A DNA stretch of 60,283 nucleotides from Nostoc sp. RI_552 (GTDB lineage Bacteria > Cyanobacteriota > Cyanobacteriia > Cyanobacteriales > Nostocaceae), in assembly GCA_016124525.1 (NCBI GenBank), contig WGNO01000039.1, forward strand, positions 1 through 60,283, in the 5' to 3' direction. The notes under the pieces are model-generated. The model saw only the letters and a program-made list of their open reading frames with translations. It did not search any database and had not been told where the DNA came from. How positions within the stretch are numbered: the stretch's first letter is position 1; each line of letters starts with the position of its first letter. Shown piece after piece: positions 28,423-38,714 of this stretch. The position numbers were made by a program, and so were the translations under genes.

Positions 28423-29532
28423 ATGGATCTAAATTTTCGCTTTGCCATAGTTAGTGACCTACACATTGCCCTTCCCCATACTATCTGGGATCATCCCAAC
28501 CGATTTCATCTGGTAGAAGTTAGTATTGCTGCTTTTGAAAGTGTAATAGAACATTTAACACAACTTAATTTAGATTTTCTCTTACTTCCTGGAGACTTAA
28601 CTCAACACAGCGAACCCGAAAATCATCTTTGGTTGCAAGAACGATTAGCCAAGCTACCTTTTCCCACCTATGTTGTTCCTGGTAATCATGACGTTCCTGT
28701 GCTGACGGCAAATGAGCAATCAATTGGTTTGGCTGATTTTCCTTATTATTACCGCAAGTTTGGCTACGAAAACCCTTGCCGACTTTACTATACACATCAA
28801 TTGCTGCCAAAAGTGCGCTTAATTGGTCTTAATTCTAACTTTTTTAACGAGGAAGGTGATTTGATAGGGCGTTTGGATACTGAACAACTGATCTGGTTAG
28901 AAGAGGTACTAGCAGCAGCTGATGATGAATTAGTAATGGTGATGGTACATCACAATGTTGTTGAGCATCTACCGGAACAATTGCGCCATCCCATAGGTAA
29001 GCGTTATATCTTAGAAAATTCTCCGCACTTGTTACAAATTTTACGGCGTTATGGAGTTAAGCTAGTATTTACAGGACATTTACACATTCAGGATATTGCT
29101 TGCTCACAAGGAGTTTATGATATCACCACTGGTTCCTTAGTTAGTTACCCCCATCCTTATCGTGTCCTGGAATTTAGACAGGATAATTACGGTAGAAATT
29201 GGTTGCAGATTATATCACATCGCATAGAAACATTACCTGATTTTCCGAACCTGCAACATTTATCACGTCAGTGGATGGGCGATCGCTCTTTTCCCTTTTT
29301 GGTTAAGCTGTTGACTCAGCACCCCTTAAACTTACCATTATCACAAGCAGAAAAATTAGCTCCTGGTTTGCGGGATTTTTGGGCAAATATTGCCGATGGA
29401 GATGCTTTATTAGACTATCCCCAATTTCCCCCAGATGTACGTCGCCACATTCAAACCTATGGTGCGAGGGCCAGTGGTATTCCCACCCTCATTGATAATC
29501 ACAGCACCTTGCTCTTAGGAGAGTCAAAATGA
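28423..29532 (+). CDS. Calcineurin-like metallophosphoesterase
   Basis: A 369-residue protein with all the binuclear metal motifs in order: SDLH at 11-14, GDLTQHSEPENH near 56, GNHD near 86, VHHN near 172 and GHLH near 222. It resembles the CpdA/Icc cyclic-nucleotide phosphodiesterase subgroup. The 130 residues after the core are an unassigned C-terminal extension. Substrate could be a cyclic nucleotide or another phosphodiester; it cannot be read from sequence. It is divergent from trmB and convergent with the FIST gene, whose stop is only 22 bp away. Confidence 0.88.
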   Translation: MDLNFRFAIVSDLHIALPHTIWDHPNRFHLVEVSIAAFESVIEHLTQLNLDFLLLPGDLTQHSEPENHLWLQERLAKLPFPTYVVPGNHDVPVLTANEQSIGLADFPYYYRKFGYENPCRLYYTHQLLPKVRLIGLNSNFFNEEGDLIGRLDTEQLIWLEEVLAAADDELVMVMVHHNVVEHLPEQLRHPIGKRYILENSPHLLQILRRYGVKLVFTGHLHIQDIACSQGVYDITTGSLVSYPHPYRVLEFRQDNYGRNWLQIISHRIETLPDFPNLQHLSRQWMGDRSFPFLVKLLTQHPLNLPLSQAEKLAPGLRDFWANIADGDALLDYPQFPPDVRRHIQTYGARASGIPTLIDNHSTLLLGESK

Positions 29533-29554
29533 GGATGTAGGAACCGGGGAAAGG

Positions 29555-30793
29555 TCAAGCCTCACCACTGATGGGGTGAACAACTGCAAAAACAGAGGTA
29601 TACCCATGTACAAAGGTATTACCGCCAACAGGGCCGATTTCTCCGTTACAGAAAAAGCCACCTATGGGTATATCTTGAATGTAACGCCTAAATAACTGGG
29701 AATCAAAATTAGACTGGCCGTAAAGGCTTTGGCCACGACCCACACAAGAAAACATCAAAGCTGCCGCCGCTGGTTGCAAATAGTCTTGGTTTTGATACTG
29801 TTTAAGCAGTAATTCCAAGTCTTCGGCCGAGGCTTTTGCATCACGCAGTTGGAATTGTAGACGTTGACCGGGACGTACAACATCCCCAATAGCGATGGCC
29901 CCAACGGATGGATCTACCCCCAAGATACTGCGAATTAAAAAGTCTCCCTGTTGTACGGATGATTTGAACTGATCCATCACTATACCCACAAACAAAGAGT
30001 GTTGTGCCAGGATTCGCTCTTGTTCACTCAGGCTAGCAATCATATCTCGTAACACCACTAGCGGAGCTGTTTCATCCAATTCCAGAATGATATTACGTTC
30101 AGCTTTTGTCACTTGCATAGGTAGCCCAATGGGTCGGCATCCTTGGGCCACAATTGTTTGTAAAACAATATTCCCACTCAATGCCAACCCTAGGGTTCCC
30201 TCACGATACAGCTGTTGATCCAGCCCGTTGGCGGCATCGTGACAAAATAAAGATATCTCACGGCTTAAACCTCCAGAACTAGCCTGTCCCCCGATGATCA
30301 CCGAGCCAGGGTAGGCAAAATCCAAACCCTGCAATAAATCATTGATTCTCGGAGAAAATCCACTAGACAGCAAAATGAATTGAGGGGCTGGAGATGGTTG
30401 CACACCAATTACATTTATCCACGCATCTGGTGAACTATCCAAGTCAGGTAATTGTTCTGCCGTAACATGAAAAGCTTGTACATTCACCCCAGGTAAATGC
30501 CCCAAAGTCAGACTAATAGCAGGTACTGTCTCTAATTCTTGGGGTTCTCCTGTAGCTTTAGTACCAATTACCCCCAGACCACTGCACCCAATCATTACAG
30601 GTATGGAGAGTTTTTCAGCCAGCAGGGGTAAAAGTCGGGAATACTCACTGGCAAAAGCAGAGGAAATGAATACTAGCCCTAAATCCGCAGGTGCTGTTAA
30701 GGAAGACGCAGCCTGTTCTACTACATCTGTAACAGCTGCTTCTAAAGAAGGACGGGTTGATAGGGCATTTGCCCACTGCATTTGGTCTGCCAT
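29555..30793 (-). CDS. FIST-domain sensor protein
   Basis: A 412-residue soluble protein with FIST_N (residues about 30-230: LGLVFISSAFASEY, PVMIGCSGLGVIG, FSPRINDLLQGLDFAYPGSVIIGGQAS) and FIST_C (about 235-390, ending AALMFSCVGRG and PIGGFFCNGEIGPVGGNTFVHGYTSVF, cited as positions 345-405). FIST domains are ligand-sensing modules, possibly for small metabolites. This protein has no attached output domain, so it would need a partner, and none is adjacent. The end lies close to the convergent phosphoesterase gene. Confidence 0.9.
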   Translation of the reverse strand: MADQMQWANALSTRPSLEAAVTDVVEQAASSLTAPADLGLVFISSAFASEYSRLLPLLAEKLSIPVMIGCSGLGVIGTKATGEPQELETVPAISLTLGHLPGVNVQAFHVTAEQLPDLDSSPDAWINVIGVQPSPAPQFILLSSGFSPRINDLLQGLDFAYPGSVIIGGQASSGGLSREISLFCHDAANGLDQQLYREGTLGLALSGNIVLQTIVAQGCRPIGLPMQVTKAERNIILELDETAPLVVLRDMIASLSEQERILAQHSLFVGIVMDQFKSSVQQGDFLIRSILGVDPSVGAIAIGDVVRPGQRLQFQLRDAKASAEDLELLLKQYQNQDYLQPAAAALMFSCVGRGQSLYGQSNFDSQLFRRYIQDIPIGGFFCNGEIGPVGGNTFVHGYTSVFAVVHPISGEA

Positions 30794-31818
30794 GAGTTTT
30801 GGGCTGTTTTTTTTGGTTAGTCTACTAGGATTTTATTTTTACAACTGGTAACCCCTACTACATAATATACTGAACACAGGGGCGGGTTTTTTATCTAAAG
30901 ATGCCTAATTGGTAAAATTTGTATGTGATTAGCCAATATACGCAACCATTTTTGGTTTATTTGTTGCCAAGAACCTTGGGTTTATTGATTAACGTTTATT
31001 TTCACTATCTTACAGCTAAGTGCAACACAATGGCAATCAAAGTTTATGCACTGTGTATAATAAAAAACGCCAAAAGAATCAATGTATGTCGAGGTTTGGT
31101 GTGAAGGGAATGTGATGTAATCTCATGTTCCCTAAAATTGGACATTTTTTATGAATTTAAAATAACATTGCCTTATGTTTCTGGCAACATGTTAGCTTCG
31201 GGCAGGAAACCAGTCTTCTCCAACGTAAAACATTTGTTGCACTATTAAGTTCAATGTTTTCTGCATGAAAGTGACCATATAGAAAAATTAAGACAAAGTT
31301 TAGGTATTTTTGCCTTAATTTATGATAATTTACATTGTATTTATGTTTTCAGCATAAATCAGCACAAATATGTAAAAATCCGCCATTAAAACTATCTCCC
31401 TAGGGTAGTGACACCGGGATTTTGTATCACTTGTCCAGCAGCAACGTTTCTGTGTGTTTTATATCCATCATACAAATCTATACAAAGATTTATTAAGCAT
31501 AAATACATTGTTAAACTACAAAAGTAAGTTCTTAACTATACAGAGTCGCTTTTGTATTTTAAGTATGCATAAAAAATCAGGGATATATTTTTTGTCTCTG
31601 CATAATTTTTGCCAATGTATTGTAGAATTAATTGTTTATATTATCCACAGTATAGGTAATGCTTAATAGATTCCTAACTATTTTATTCAAGATGGATCAT
31701 TAAGCTAAAATACTCAACGTAACAGCTAAGTCGTTAGAATGGTAAACGATAAAACAAAAAAACGCCATTCTGAAAGTTTTTCTATACTGGTACTTAAACC
31801 ACACAAAGAGACTAAACT
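30794..31818. other. Long intergenic region upstream of cp12
   Basis: About 1 kb of AT-rich DNA between the divergent FIST and cp12 genes. I see no convincing gene; frames at 30919-31104 and 31454-31666 have no domain and skewed composition. A 10-bp stem with two G-U pairs lies at 31106-31132 (GGGAATGTGA with TCATGTTCCC). The length is unusual for this gene-dense window, so an untranslated leader, small RNA or complex cp12 control region is possible but not shown. Confidence 0.4.
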
Positions 31819-32040
31819 ATGAGCGACATCCAAGAAACAATTGCAGCAGAAGTACAACAAGCTCGTACTGTCTGTGACATTTCCGGTAGCAACTCGGCTG
31901 AGTGTGCAGCTGCTTGGGATGCGGTGGAAGAATTACAAGCTGAAGCTTCCCATCAGCGTAACAAAAAGCCAAAAAATTCCCTAGAGCAGTACTGCGACGA
32001 TAACCCAGAAGCTGCTGAGTGTCGGGTTTACGACGACTAA
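31819..32040 (+). CDS. cp12: CP12 Calvin-cycle regulator
   Basis: A 73-residue intrinsically disordered protein. In the dark it bridges GAPDH and phosphoribulokinase and switches off CO2 fixation. Both redox cysteine pairs are present: C19/C29 at the N-terminus and C59/C68 at the C-terminus. The core AWDAVEELQAEASHQ, which contacts phosphoribulokinase, is intact. The acidic end CRVYDD matches the GAPDH-binding tail. Length is typical. It has its own promoter within the 1-kb region upstream, and the next gene starts 420 bp later. Confidence 0.96.
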   Translation: MSDIQETIAAEVQQARTVCDISGSNSAECAAAWDAVEELQAEASHQRNKKPKNSLEQYCDDNPEAAECRVYDD

Positions 32041-32460
32041 AGACTGAGTTGGTAAATTTGTTTTACCCCACTAGCAAGCAACTAGAATCTACTTACTGAT
32101 ATCTTGCAACTGGCCGTTAACCCCAAATCCACTTGAAATCCACTTGAAATCCACCCTTTTTAAACATCTTCTCTCTACTGAGGAAGGTAAGTTGACAAGC
32201 ATAGATTCGGGTGAGTCTAGGAGGTTGATGTTGAGAATCTACAGATCCTGAACAAAAATTGCCAATGACTGTAAAGATAAGGTTTTTTTTGGACGTACTA
32301 GGTCATAATTTGGGCATGAGTTCCTTAACTCTCCCGATGGTGTTATGGCATGGTGCAGGGTGTTTAAGTTGAAGGTTTGCCAGTTGCTTGTTTTTTTTAA
32401 CCGGAACTTCAGCAAACTCCGAATAATTGATTTAAATTTATTATTAGTTTAAAAAAAATT
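32041..32460. other. Intergenic region after cp12, short tandem repeat
   Basis: About 420 bp without coding potential. A weak 6-bp hairpin (GGTAAA at 32051, TTTACC at 32062) just after the cp12 stop may terminate its transcript. At 32125-32156 the 11-mer AAATCCACTTG occurs twice in tandem, with a partial third copy. The last 60 bp before 32461 are AT-rich and presumably hold the next promoter. Confidence 0.4.
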
Positions 32461-33054
32461 ATGAATGAAGTGTGGTTTCGCCAGTTTGTCTGGACTGACT
32501 ATCGACTGGCTTTATTATTTTTAGTGTTTATTCCTCTAATTCTACTAATTTGGGTATTTGTACAAAAAGCTGAAGGAATGCAACGCCTGTTAACTATTTA
32601 CTGGAGAGTATCCAGTCTCCTATTCATCACGATTTATTTGATGATTGCTCAGTACCCGGTTAGCTTTATCTCCGCCTTGATGGCGCGAATTCTGATTCCC
32701 ATTTCCCTGTGGTTCTGGGTGGATCTCAACGATGAAATTGAGTATCACCCCAGTAGCCCTTTAAAGCTGATTTTTGTCTCCTGGCGCTGGGCTGTAACTG
32801 TTTATTCTATTTTGGGTGCAGTTGCTCTTGTACCTTTTATTGGCTGTGCTTTATCGGAAACAGGGATTAAAACTTCCCGTTGTCAAGTTTGGTTTGAGGC
32901 ACCCTTACTATTTAAACAATATTTCCATTATAATAGTAAACCTGGTTTTCTAGGCTTTCTGGGCATAGTTGGTTTAGTTGTTTATGTGGTTTATTTGACC
33001 TACTTTGTCCTGGTTAAACTGGGCAAACAGGGCCGTTCAGCTACACAACACTAG
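32461..33054 (+). CDS. DUF3177 family membrane protein
   Basis: A 197-residue cyanobacterial membrane protein matching DUF3177. There are about five spans: near 15-33, 47-64, 72-87, 106-128 and 163-187. The N-terminus WFRQFVWTDYRLALLF and the central LWFWVDLNDEIEYHP are characteristic. No function is known to me. It is followed after 6 bp by the small conserved gene and then by cbiD, suggesting one transcript. Confidence 0.75.
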   Translation: MNEVWFRQFVWTDYRLALLFLVFIPLILLIWVFVQKAEGMQRLLTIYWRVSSLLFITIYLMIAQYPVSFISALMARILIPISLWFWVDLNDEIEYHPSSPLKLIFVSWRWAVTVYSILGAVALVPFIGCALSETGIKTSRCQVWFEAPLLFKQYFHYNSKPGFLGFLGIVGLVVYVVYLTYFVLVKLGKQGRSATQH

Positions 33055-33060
33055 TTCACG

Positions 33061-33360
33061 ATGAATAATTCTATTGGTAAGCGTTTGGAACAATACACAA
33101 GCAAACGCCCCCAAGAAATTTTACTGGTAACATTGAAAGTCGGGGACGGGCAAGATAAAGTTGCGATTTTTAAAGGTTTCTCTAGCTCCTTGATGCGCCC
33201 AACCGCATTTGACCCAGATGTGCCCGTTGTACCGGATGGAGCAATGATTTTGAGTGTTGATCGCATCAAAAGTCCTTACAATCCTGAAGCGCCTCGTTAC
33301 ATCCAAAAAGAAATTTCTTGGGAAGCTATGGAAGTTTTACTCGCGGAAGTTGGTGTTTGA
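33061..33360 (+). CDS. Small conserved cyanobacterial protein
   Basis: A 99-residue soluble protein with a clear alpha/beta pattern: RPQEILLVTLKV, KVAIFKGFSSSLMRPT, DPDVPVVPDGAMILSVDRIKSPYN. I believe it belongs to a family shared by cyanobacteria and plants, perhaps DUF7734, but I do not assign a function. It begins 6 bp after the DUF3177 stop and ends 51 bp before cbiD. It probably shares a transcript with both. Confidence 0.65.
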   Translation: MNNSIGKRLEQYTSKRPQEILLVTLKVGDGQDKVAIFKGFSSSLMRPTAFDPDVPVVPDGAMILSVDRIKSPYNPEAPRYIQKEISWEAMEVLLAEVGV

Positions 33361-33410
33361 TGGTCATTGGTTATTAGGAATTTACAATTTTTGCTCATTC
33401 CCCTAGAATT

Positions 33411-34526
33411 ATGTCTCTTTCTGGATATACTCTCCCGGTTTTTGCCTGTGCTTCTGCTATGGCCGCCTTGCATTGGTTACGCCACCGTCAACCTTTAACA
33501 TCTGTGTCGGTGGACTTGATTGAACCGCCCCAAATTGCAGAAATATCAATTGAACAGGTAGCAGGACTGTGTAACAATACGGCTTTGGCAATTACTCGCA
33601 GTGAACCAGGTGATAACCTAGATTTAACCAGAAATACGCCAATTTGGGCAATGGTACAATGGAGGGTTGGAGATGGGGAAAATGTAATTATTCAAGGTGG
33701 AGAAGGTGTTGGTAAACAGATCAATGCTGATAACCAACCGGCTATTTATGCCTATGCTCAAAAGCTGCTACAAGATAATCTCAACCGGATGCTCGCAGAT
33801 GACGAGAAAATCACAGTGAATATTATCTTACCAGAGGGGCGATCGCTTGCTGTTCGCACTTCTAATTCTGCTTTTGGTGTAGTGGAAGGACTTTCGCTGT
33901 TGGGGACTAGTGGTATTTCTCAACCTTTGAGTACACCGGATCAATTAGGTGCTTTTCGCAGGGAATTACAACACAAAGCCACTCGTTTTCAAAGTTTGGT
34001 ATTTTGTATTGGCGAAAATGGTCTTGATTTGGCGCGTCAACTCGGTATTAATCCCGAACAACTGGTAAAAACTGCTAACTGGCTAGGGCCATTGTTAGTG
34101 GAAGCTGATCTGTTGGGTGTCAAAGAAATTTTATTATTTGGCTATCATGGTAAGTTGATGAAGTTAGCCGGGGGAATTTTTCACACCCATCATCACTTGG
34201 CTGATGGTCGTCGGGAGATTTTAGCCGCGCATTGTGCCCTAGCCGGTTTAAAGTCAGAAGATATAGGGGTTGTCTTTCATAGTCCTACAGCTGAAGATGC
34301 ATTAAAACACCTAAAATATTTAGATGCAGCAACAGGTAGTGATTGGGTTAATCAAGTTTATGGTGCCATGGCTGAAGCTATCGATAGCCGCTCCCAAGAA
34401 TATATTCAAAACCATAGTCAGCGGGGAAGCAATGCTACAGTTTGCGGTTCTGTTCTTTTTGACCGCCATCGCGAAATTATCATCAAGAGCAAAATTGGTT
34501 GCCTCTTAAGCAAAAAATTATGTTAA
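33411..34526 (+). CDS. cbiD: Cobalt-precorrin-5B C1-methyltransferase CbiD
   Basis: Methylates C1 of cobalt-precorrin-5B in the anaerobic (cobalt-early) branch of corrinoid synthesis. The 371 residues show the family N-terminus SGYTLPVFACASAMAALHWL, the IIQGGEGVGKQIN segment, EGRSLAVRTSNSAFGVVEGLSLLGTSG and LLFGYHGKLMKLAGGIFHTHHHLADGR (hallmark near 242-268). Length is normal and nothing looks broken. Other cobalamin genes are not in the window, which is usual for cyanobacteria. Confidence 0.93.
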   Translation: MSLSGYTLPVFACASAMAALHWLRHRQPLTSVSVDLIEPPQIAEISIEQVAGLCNNTALAITRSEPGDNLDLTRNTPIWAMVQWRVGDGENVIIQGGEGVGKQINADNQPAIYAYAQKLLQDNLNRMLADDEKITVNIILPEGRSLAVRTSNSAFGVVEGLSLLGTSGISQPLSTPDQLGAFRRELQHKATRFQSLVFCIGENGLDLARQLGINPEQLVKTANWLGPLLVEADLLGVKEILLFGYHGKLMKLAGGIFHTHHHLADGRREILAAHCALAGLKSEDIGVVFHSPTAEDALKHLKYLDAATGSDWVNQVYGAMAEAIDSRSQEYIQNHSQRGSNATVCGSVLFDRHREIIIKSKIGCLLSKKLC

Positions 34527-34753
34527 TTTATTATGAATAATCATAAATAATTCAAATAGATATTTTTTTAGTAGCTACTCTCTGTTAAATCTTTCTTTGT
34601 CATACCATGCCATTAGCATGGCTAGTAAGCTTATTCTACAAGAGCGTTTGTTGGCGACATACTCAACCATTCACTTGCTCAACCAGGCGATGAGTGACAT
34701 CGAGTTTAAACTACAAAGCGCCCATCTATTTCACATTCACAACTCCCCCCATC

Positions 34754-36373
34754 ATGAATACAGTGGTGACTCTGCCCAATGAACAAGCATCTCAAATGGA
34801 AAATTTGGGTAAGCTAGACCGTCAAATAATCCTAATTTTAGACTTTGGTTCACAATATTCGGAATTAATTGCCCGTCGGATCCGGGAGACTCAAGTATAC
34901 TCGGAAGTTCTCTCATACCGCACAACATCTGAACATTTACGAAAACTAAATCCCAAGGGCATTATTCTCTCCGGTGGACCTAGTTCAGTTTATGCTGACA
35001 ATGCCCCCCATTGTGATCCAGAAATATGGAATCTGGGCATTCCCATTTTGGGTGTTTGCTATGGTATGCAGTTGATGGTTAGTCAACTCCATGGTGAAGT
35101 GGCAAAAGCCGAGCGGGGTGAGTATGGCAAAGCGTCATTATACATAGATGATCCAACAGACTTACTAACTAACGTTGAAAATGGCACTACCATGTGGATG
35201 AGTCACGGAGATTCAGTGACCAAGATGCCATCAGGGTTTGAGGTGTTAGCTCATACAGAAAACACCCCCTGTGCTGCCATTGCCAATCACGACAAGAAAC
35301 TTTATGGTGTACAGTTTCATCCTGAAGTAGTACATTCCATTGGTGGCATAGCATTAATCCGTAACTTTGTTTATCATATCTGCGATTGCGAACCCACCTG
35401 GACAACAGAAGCTTTTGTTGAGGAAGCAATTCGCGAAATTCGCGCCAAAGTTGCTGACAAGCGGGTACTGTTAGCATTATCTGGGGGGGTGGATTCTTCT
35501 ACCCTAGCCTTTTTACTTTATAAAGCCATTGGCGATCAGTTAACCTGTGTGTTTATTGACCAAGGCTTTATGCGTAAATTAGAGCCGGAACGGTTATTGA
35601 AACTATTTAAAGAACAGTTTCACATTCCCGTTGAGTATGTCAACGCCCGCCATCGGTTTTTAGATACCATTAAAGGTGTTACAGATCCCGAAGAAAAACG
35701 CCGGTGCATTGGGCATGAATTCATCCGGGTATTTGAAGAAACATCTAAACGCCTCGGACAGTTTGATTATTTAGCACAGGGGACTCTGTACCCAGATGTT
35801 ATCGAGTCTGCTGATACCAATGTTGATCCCCAAACCGGGGAACGAGTGGCGGTAAAAATCAAGAGTCATCACAACGTTGGTGGTTTACCCAAGGACCTGC
35901 GATTTAAACTGGTAGAACCATTACGGAAACTGTTTAAAGATGAAGTCCGTAAAGTAGGGCGTTCCATTGGTTTACCAGAAGAAATTGTCCAACGTCAACC
36001 CTTCCCGGGTCCTGGTTTAGCAATTCGCATCTTAGGGGAAGTCACCCCCGAAGGGTTAAAGATTCTCCGGGATGCTGATTTGATTGTTCGCCAAGAAATT
36101 AACAAACGTGGTTTGTATCACGAAGTTTGGCAAGCATTCGCTGTTTTGCTGCCAATTCGCAGTGTGGGGGTTATGGGGGATAAACGTACCTATGCTTACC
36201 CCATTGTCTTAAGAATTGTCACCAGTGAAGATGGTATGACCGCTGATTGGGCCCGTGTACCTTATGATGTACTGGAAGAAATTTCTAACCGCATTGTCAA
36301 TGAAGTGAAAGGTGTTAATCGCGTGGTTTACGATATCACCTCTAAGCCACCTGGAACCATAGAGTGGGAATAA
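34754..36373 (+). CDS. guaA: GMP synthase (glutamine-hydrolysing) GuaA
   Basis: Converts XMP to GMP with glutamine and ATP. An N-terminal class I amidotransferase domain (about 25-220) has the nucleophile C102 in GVCYGMQ, the His in VQFHPEV and the partner Glu. A PP-loop ATPase domain (LSGGVDSS near 240) and a C-terminal dimerisation domain ending KPPGTIEWE follow. The frame is open from 34694, but I choose the ATG at 34754 because the family N-terminus begins NTVVTLP, giving 539 residues. A strong terminator follows at 36419. Confidence 0.96.
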   Translation: MNTVVTLPNEQASQMENLGKLDRQIILILDFGSQYSELIARRIRETQVYSEVLSYRTTSEHLRKLNPKGIILSGGPSSVYADNAPHCDPEIWNLGIPILGVCYGMQLMVSQLHGEVAKAERGEYGKASLYIDDPTDLLTNVENGTTMWMSHGDSVTKMPSGFEVLAHTENTPCAAIANHDKKLYGVQFHPEVVHSIGGIALIRNFVYHICDCEPTWTTEAFVEEAIREIRAKVADKRVLLALSGGVDSSTLAFLLYKAIGDQLTCVFIDQGFMRKLEPERLLKLFKEQFHIPVEYVNARHRFLDTIKGVTDPEEKRRCIGHEFIRVFEETSKRLGQFDYLAQGTLYPDVIESADTNVDPQTGERVAVKIKSHHNVGGLPKDLRFKLVEPLRKLFKDEVRKVGRSIGLPEEIVQRQPFPGPGLAIRILGEVTPEGLKILRDADLIVRQEINKRGLYHEVWQAFAVLLPIRSVGVMGDKRTYAYPIVLRIVTSEDGMTADWARVPYDVLEEISNRIVNEVKGVNRVVYDITSKPPGTIEWE

Positions 36374-36418
36374 TTTTCGCCCCCACATTTATTTAATCAA
36401 CCACTATAAACACAATAG

Positions 36419-36450
36419 ACACAGATGAACAATAATTCATCTGTGTTTTT
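36419..36450 (+). terminator. Rho-independent terminator after guaA
   Basis: CACAGATGAA and TTCATCTGTG form a perfect 10-bp stem around CAATAA, followed directly by TTTTTT. It lies 46 bp past the guaA stop. Confidence 0.9.
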
Positions 36451-36611
36451 TGATACTTTAAGTATGATTGGCAATATATTTGCAACAAATCCAGAAAAGT
36501 TTTTATACATTTCATATTGACTTTTATTCTTAAAAGTTTTAGATTCTTTTATGAAATAGTTGAAAGTAATTAGCAGTATTTTTGCAAATAGTTCTTGATG
36601 GAGAAGGGTAA

Positions 36612-37586
36612 ATGAGTATAAACAAAAAAAGCTTGTTGGGTGCAGGGGCAGCATTAATGGCCTTAATGGGTCTAGGAATTACTACTTTTAGTGGAATGGA
36701 AGCAACAACAGCTAATCCTACTTCTAATCAACAAGCACCGCGGTTAATTGCACAAAAACTGAAAAATTTAAGAGTAATTTTTCCTAGTCGTGCTGATTCA
36801 ACAGATTTGCAATCTAAGGCAGATGCTGTAGCAGCTTTTTTATCCAAGGAAATGGGAATCTCTGTCAAAGCACAGATAGGTGATGATACAGCTGCGGTGG
36901 AAGCTTTGAGAGCAAATCGGGCTGAGGTAGCTTTTTTAAGCAGTCGTCCAGCTTTGAAAGCTGAAGAATTGGCAAATGCTCGTTTGTATCTGGCAGAAGT
37001 ACGCGATAACTACTCTGGCAGATTCACTTATAATTCGGTATTCGTTGTGCGGGACAATAGTGCCTTCAAAAGTGGAAAAAATGCTAAAACAACCCTAGAA
37101 CAACTACGGGGCAGAAGAATAGCATTTACATCTCCTACTTCAGGGTCTGGGTTTATTTTTCCTGTGAGTGAATTGGTAAAACAGGGGTTTGTCTCCGATC
37201 GCGATCGCCTCAATGTTTTCTTTGGTCAAATTGCTTATGGTGGTAACTACAGCAAAGCCTTACAAGCATTACTACGTGGTCAAGCAGACGTAGCTGTTGT
37301 TTCAGAATATGCTCTGTTACCACCTTACATTACAGAAGAAGACAGGAAACAGTTGCGAGTACTGTATGGAATTTCTGGTGTACCTGCTCATGGTATCGTT
37401 ATTGATGATAGAGTTCCTGCACCTGACAGAGAAAGATTAATTAACGCTCTACTCAAATTAAATCAGTCATCAAATAACCAACTGCTACGTAACTTGTATA
37501 ACTCTACCGAATTGGTGAGAGTGGATCATGATCGTCACTTAGCACCAATTCGTAAAGCTCTCCAGCGTGTGGGGATAGAACCCTAA
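36612..37586 (+). CDS. phnD: Phosphonate/phosphate ABC transporter substrate-binding protein
   Basis: A 324-residue periplasmic binding protein of the PhnD family. A signal peptide is clear (KKSLLGAGAALMALMGLGI, residues 5-23). The mature domain shows the family pattern LRVIFPSRADS, VEALRANRAEVAFLSSRPAL, GRRIAFTSPTSGSGFIFPVSELVKQG (near 170-195) and ADVAVVSEYALLPPY. Ligand class is phosphonate, phosphite or phosphate; it cannot be told apart by eye. It is the first gene of phnD-phnC-phnE. I looked for a Pho-box-like direct repeat upstream and saw none. Confidence 0.85.
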   Translation: MSINKKSLLGAGAALMALMGLGITTFSGMEATTANPTSNQQAPRLIAQKLKNLRVIFPSRADSTDLQSKADAVAAFLSKEMGISVKAQIGDDTAAVEALRANRAEVAFLSSRPALKAEELANARLYLAEVRDNYSGRFTYNSVFVVRDNSAFKSGKNAKTTLEQLRGRRIAFTSPTSGSGFIFPVSELVKQGFVSDRDRLNVFFGQIAYGGNYSKALQALLRGQADVAVVSEYALLPPYITEEDRKQLRVLYGISGVPAHGIVIDDRVPAPDRERLINALLKLNQSSNNQLLRNLYNSTELVRVDHDRHLAPIRKALQRVGIEP

Positions 37587-37710
37587 AATTGGTGCTGTGT
37601 ACCTAGGGGCGGGTTGAAGTAGTAAATTTGTGAATAGATACAATTTTTGCTAAATCCGCCCTGAAATAAGTTTTATATCCGTAAATTGATGAAATTGACC
37701 AAGGCAGAGG

Positions 37711-38445
37711 ATGAGTGATTACGTAATTGAATGTCACAACTTAGAGACACCTTATGTTGGCTCTTTGAATCGCCCGATCCTCAATGATATTAACTGTCAA
37801 ATTAAGCAGAGTGAATTTGTTGTACTGCTAGGACTCAATGGTGCTGGTAAGTCTACATTATTGCGATCACTTGTGGGGTTAGTACCATTAGTCAGGGGAG
37901 AAGTTCGGATTAACGGCGTGGCAATAAATACACGCATACTACCCCATATCCGCCGCGATGTAGGAATGTTGTTTCAAGGTGGTGGGTTAATTCCCCAGTT
38001 ATCAGCAATTGAAAATGTGTTGTGCGGTAAGCTCGGCACAAAAACAGCTTGGCAAACACTATTGGGCTTTCCTAAACGGGATCGCTTTTTAGCATTAGAA
38101 TTACTCAAACAGTTGGGTTTAAAAGACTTAGCCTATCAAAAAACTAGCAAACTCAGTGGTGGACAGCAACAAAGAGTGGCCATCGCTCGTGCTTTAATTC
38201 AATCACCAAAAGTACTTTTAGCAGATGAACCCACTAGCGGCTTAGATGTTATTGCTGCCCAACAAGTAATGGAAGCTTTAGCTGAATTACACACCCAGCA
38301 GGGCATGACCATTGTCACAGTTCTACATGACTTAGGAATAGCGGCCAAATATGCCCAGCGTGCGATTATTCTGGATGCTGGCTGCATCGTCTATGAGGGG
38401 CCTTGCGATAACTTGCAAGCTCAGTTTTTAGTAAATGGTCATTAG
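37711..38445 (+). CDS. phnC: Phosphonate-type ABC transporter ATPase
   Basis: A 244-residue ABC ATPase with intact motifs: Walker A GLNGAGKST near 43, Q-loop LFQGGG near 88, signature LSGGQQQRVAIARAL near 148, Walker B VLLADEPTSGLD and H-loop TVLHDLG. PhnC identity rests on its position between phnD and phnE and on overall similarity to the family. It starts 124 bp after the phnD stop. Confidence 0.87.
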   Translation: MSDYVIECHNLETPYVGSLNRPILNDINCQIKQSEFVVLLGLNGAGKSTLLRSLVGLVPLVRGEVRINGVAINTRILPHIRRDVGMLFQGGGLIPQLSAIENVLCGKLGTKTAWQTLLGFPKRDRFLALELLKQLGLKDLAYQKTSKLSGGQQQRVAIARALIQSPKVLLADEPTSGLDVIAAQQVMEALAELHTQQGMTIVTVLHDLGIAAKYAQRAIILDAGCIVYEGPCDNLQAQFLVNGH

Positions 38446-38714
38446 TCCAGAGTCCATAGTCGGTAGTAATTACTTTAGGTGACTTTAGTGGCCATCAAGT
38501 TTATTTTTGGTTTTGAATGTACATTATGGGTTAAACTGAGGTGTTAAATATGTTTGCCATGTTTCCCTGGTGCGTACTATTTTGAATCAAATCTGAATCG
38601 AAAAACCTACTGGTTTGCTGAATTAGTTTGTGAGAAAGTGCCTGATCAAAAACTTCAAAATACCATCTGTGGGATAGTTGAGTAGTTAAATTTATTTGCA
38701 CCGACCTACTTGTA

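Noticed and set aside
30919..31666. Two short plus-strand frames upstream of cp12
   Set aside because: Low-complexity, AT-driven translations with no recognised family; consistent with chance in AT-rich DNA.
34694..34753. Extended N-terminus for GuaA
   Set aside because: The first 20 codons do not resemble the family, and the ATG at 34754 begins at the conserved end.
36480..36611. A Pho box upstream of phnD
   Set aside because: I found no pair of the expected repeats; the region is AT-rich without a clear pattern.
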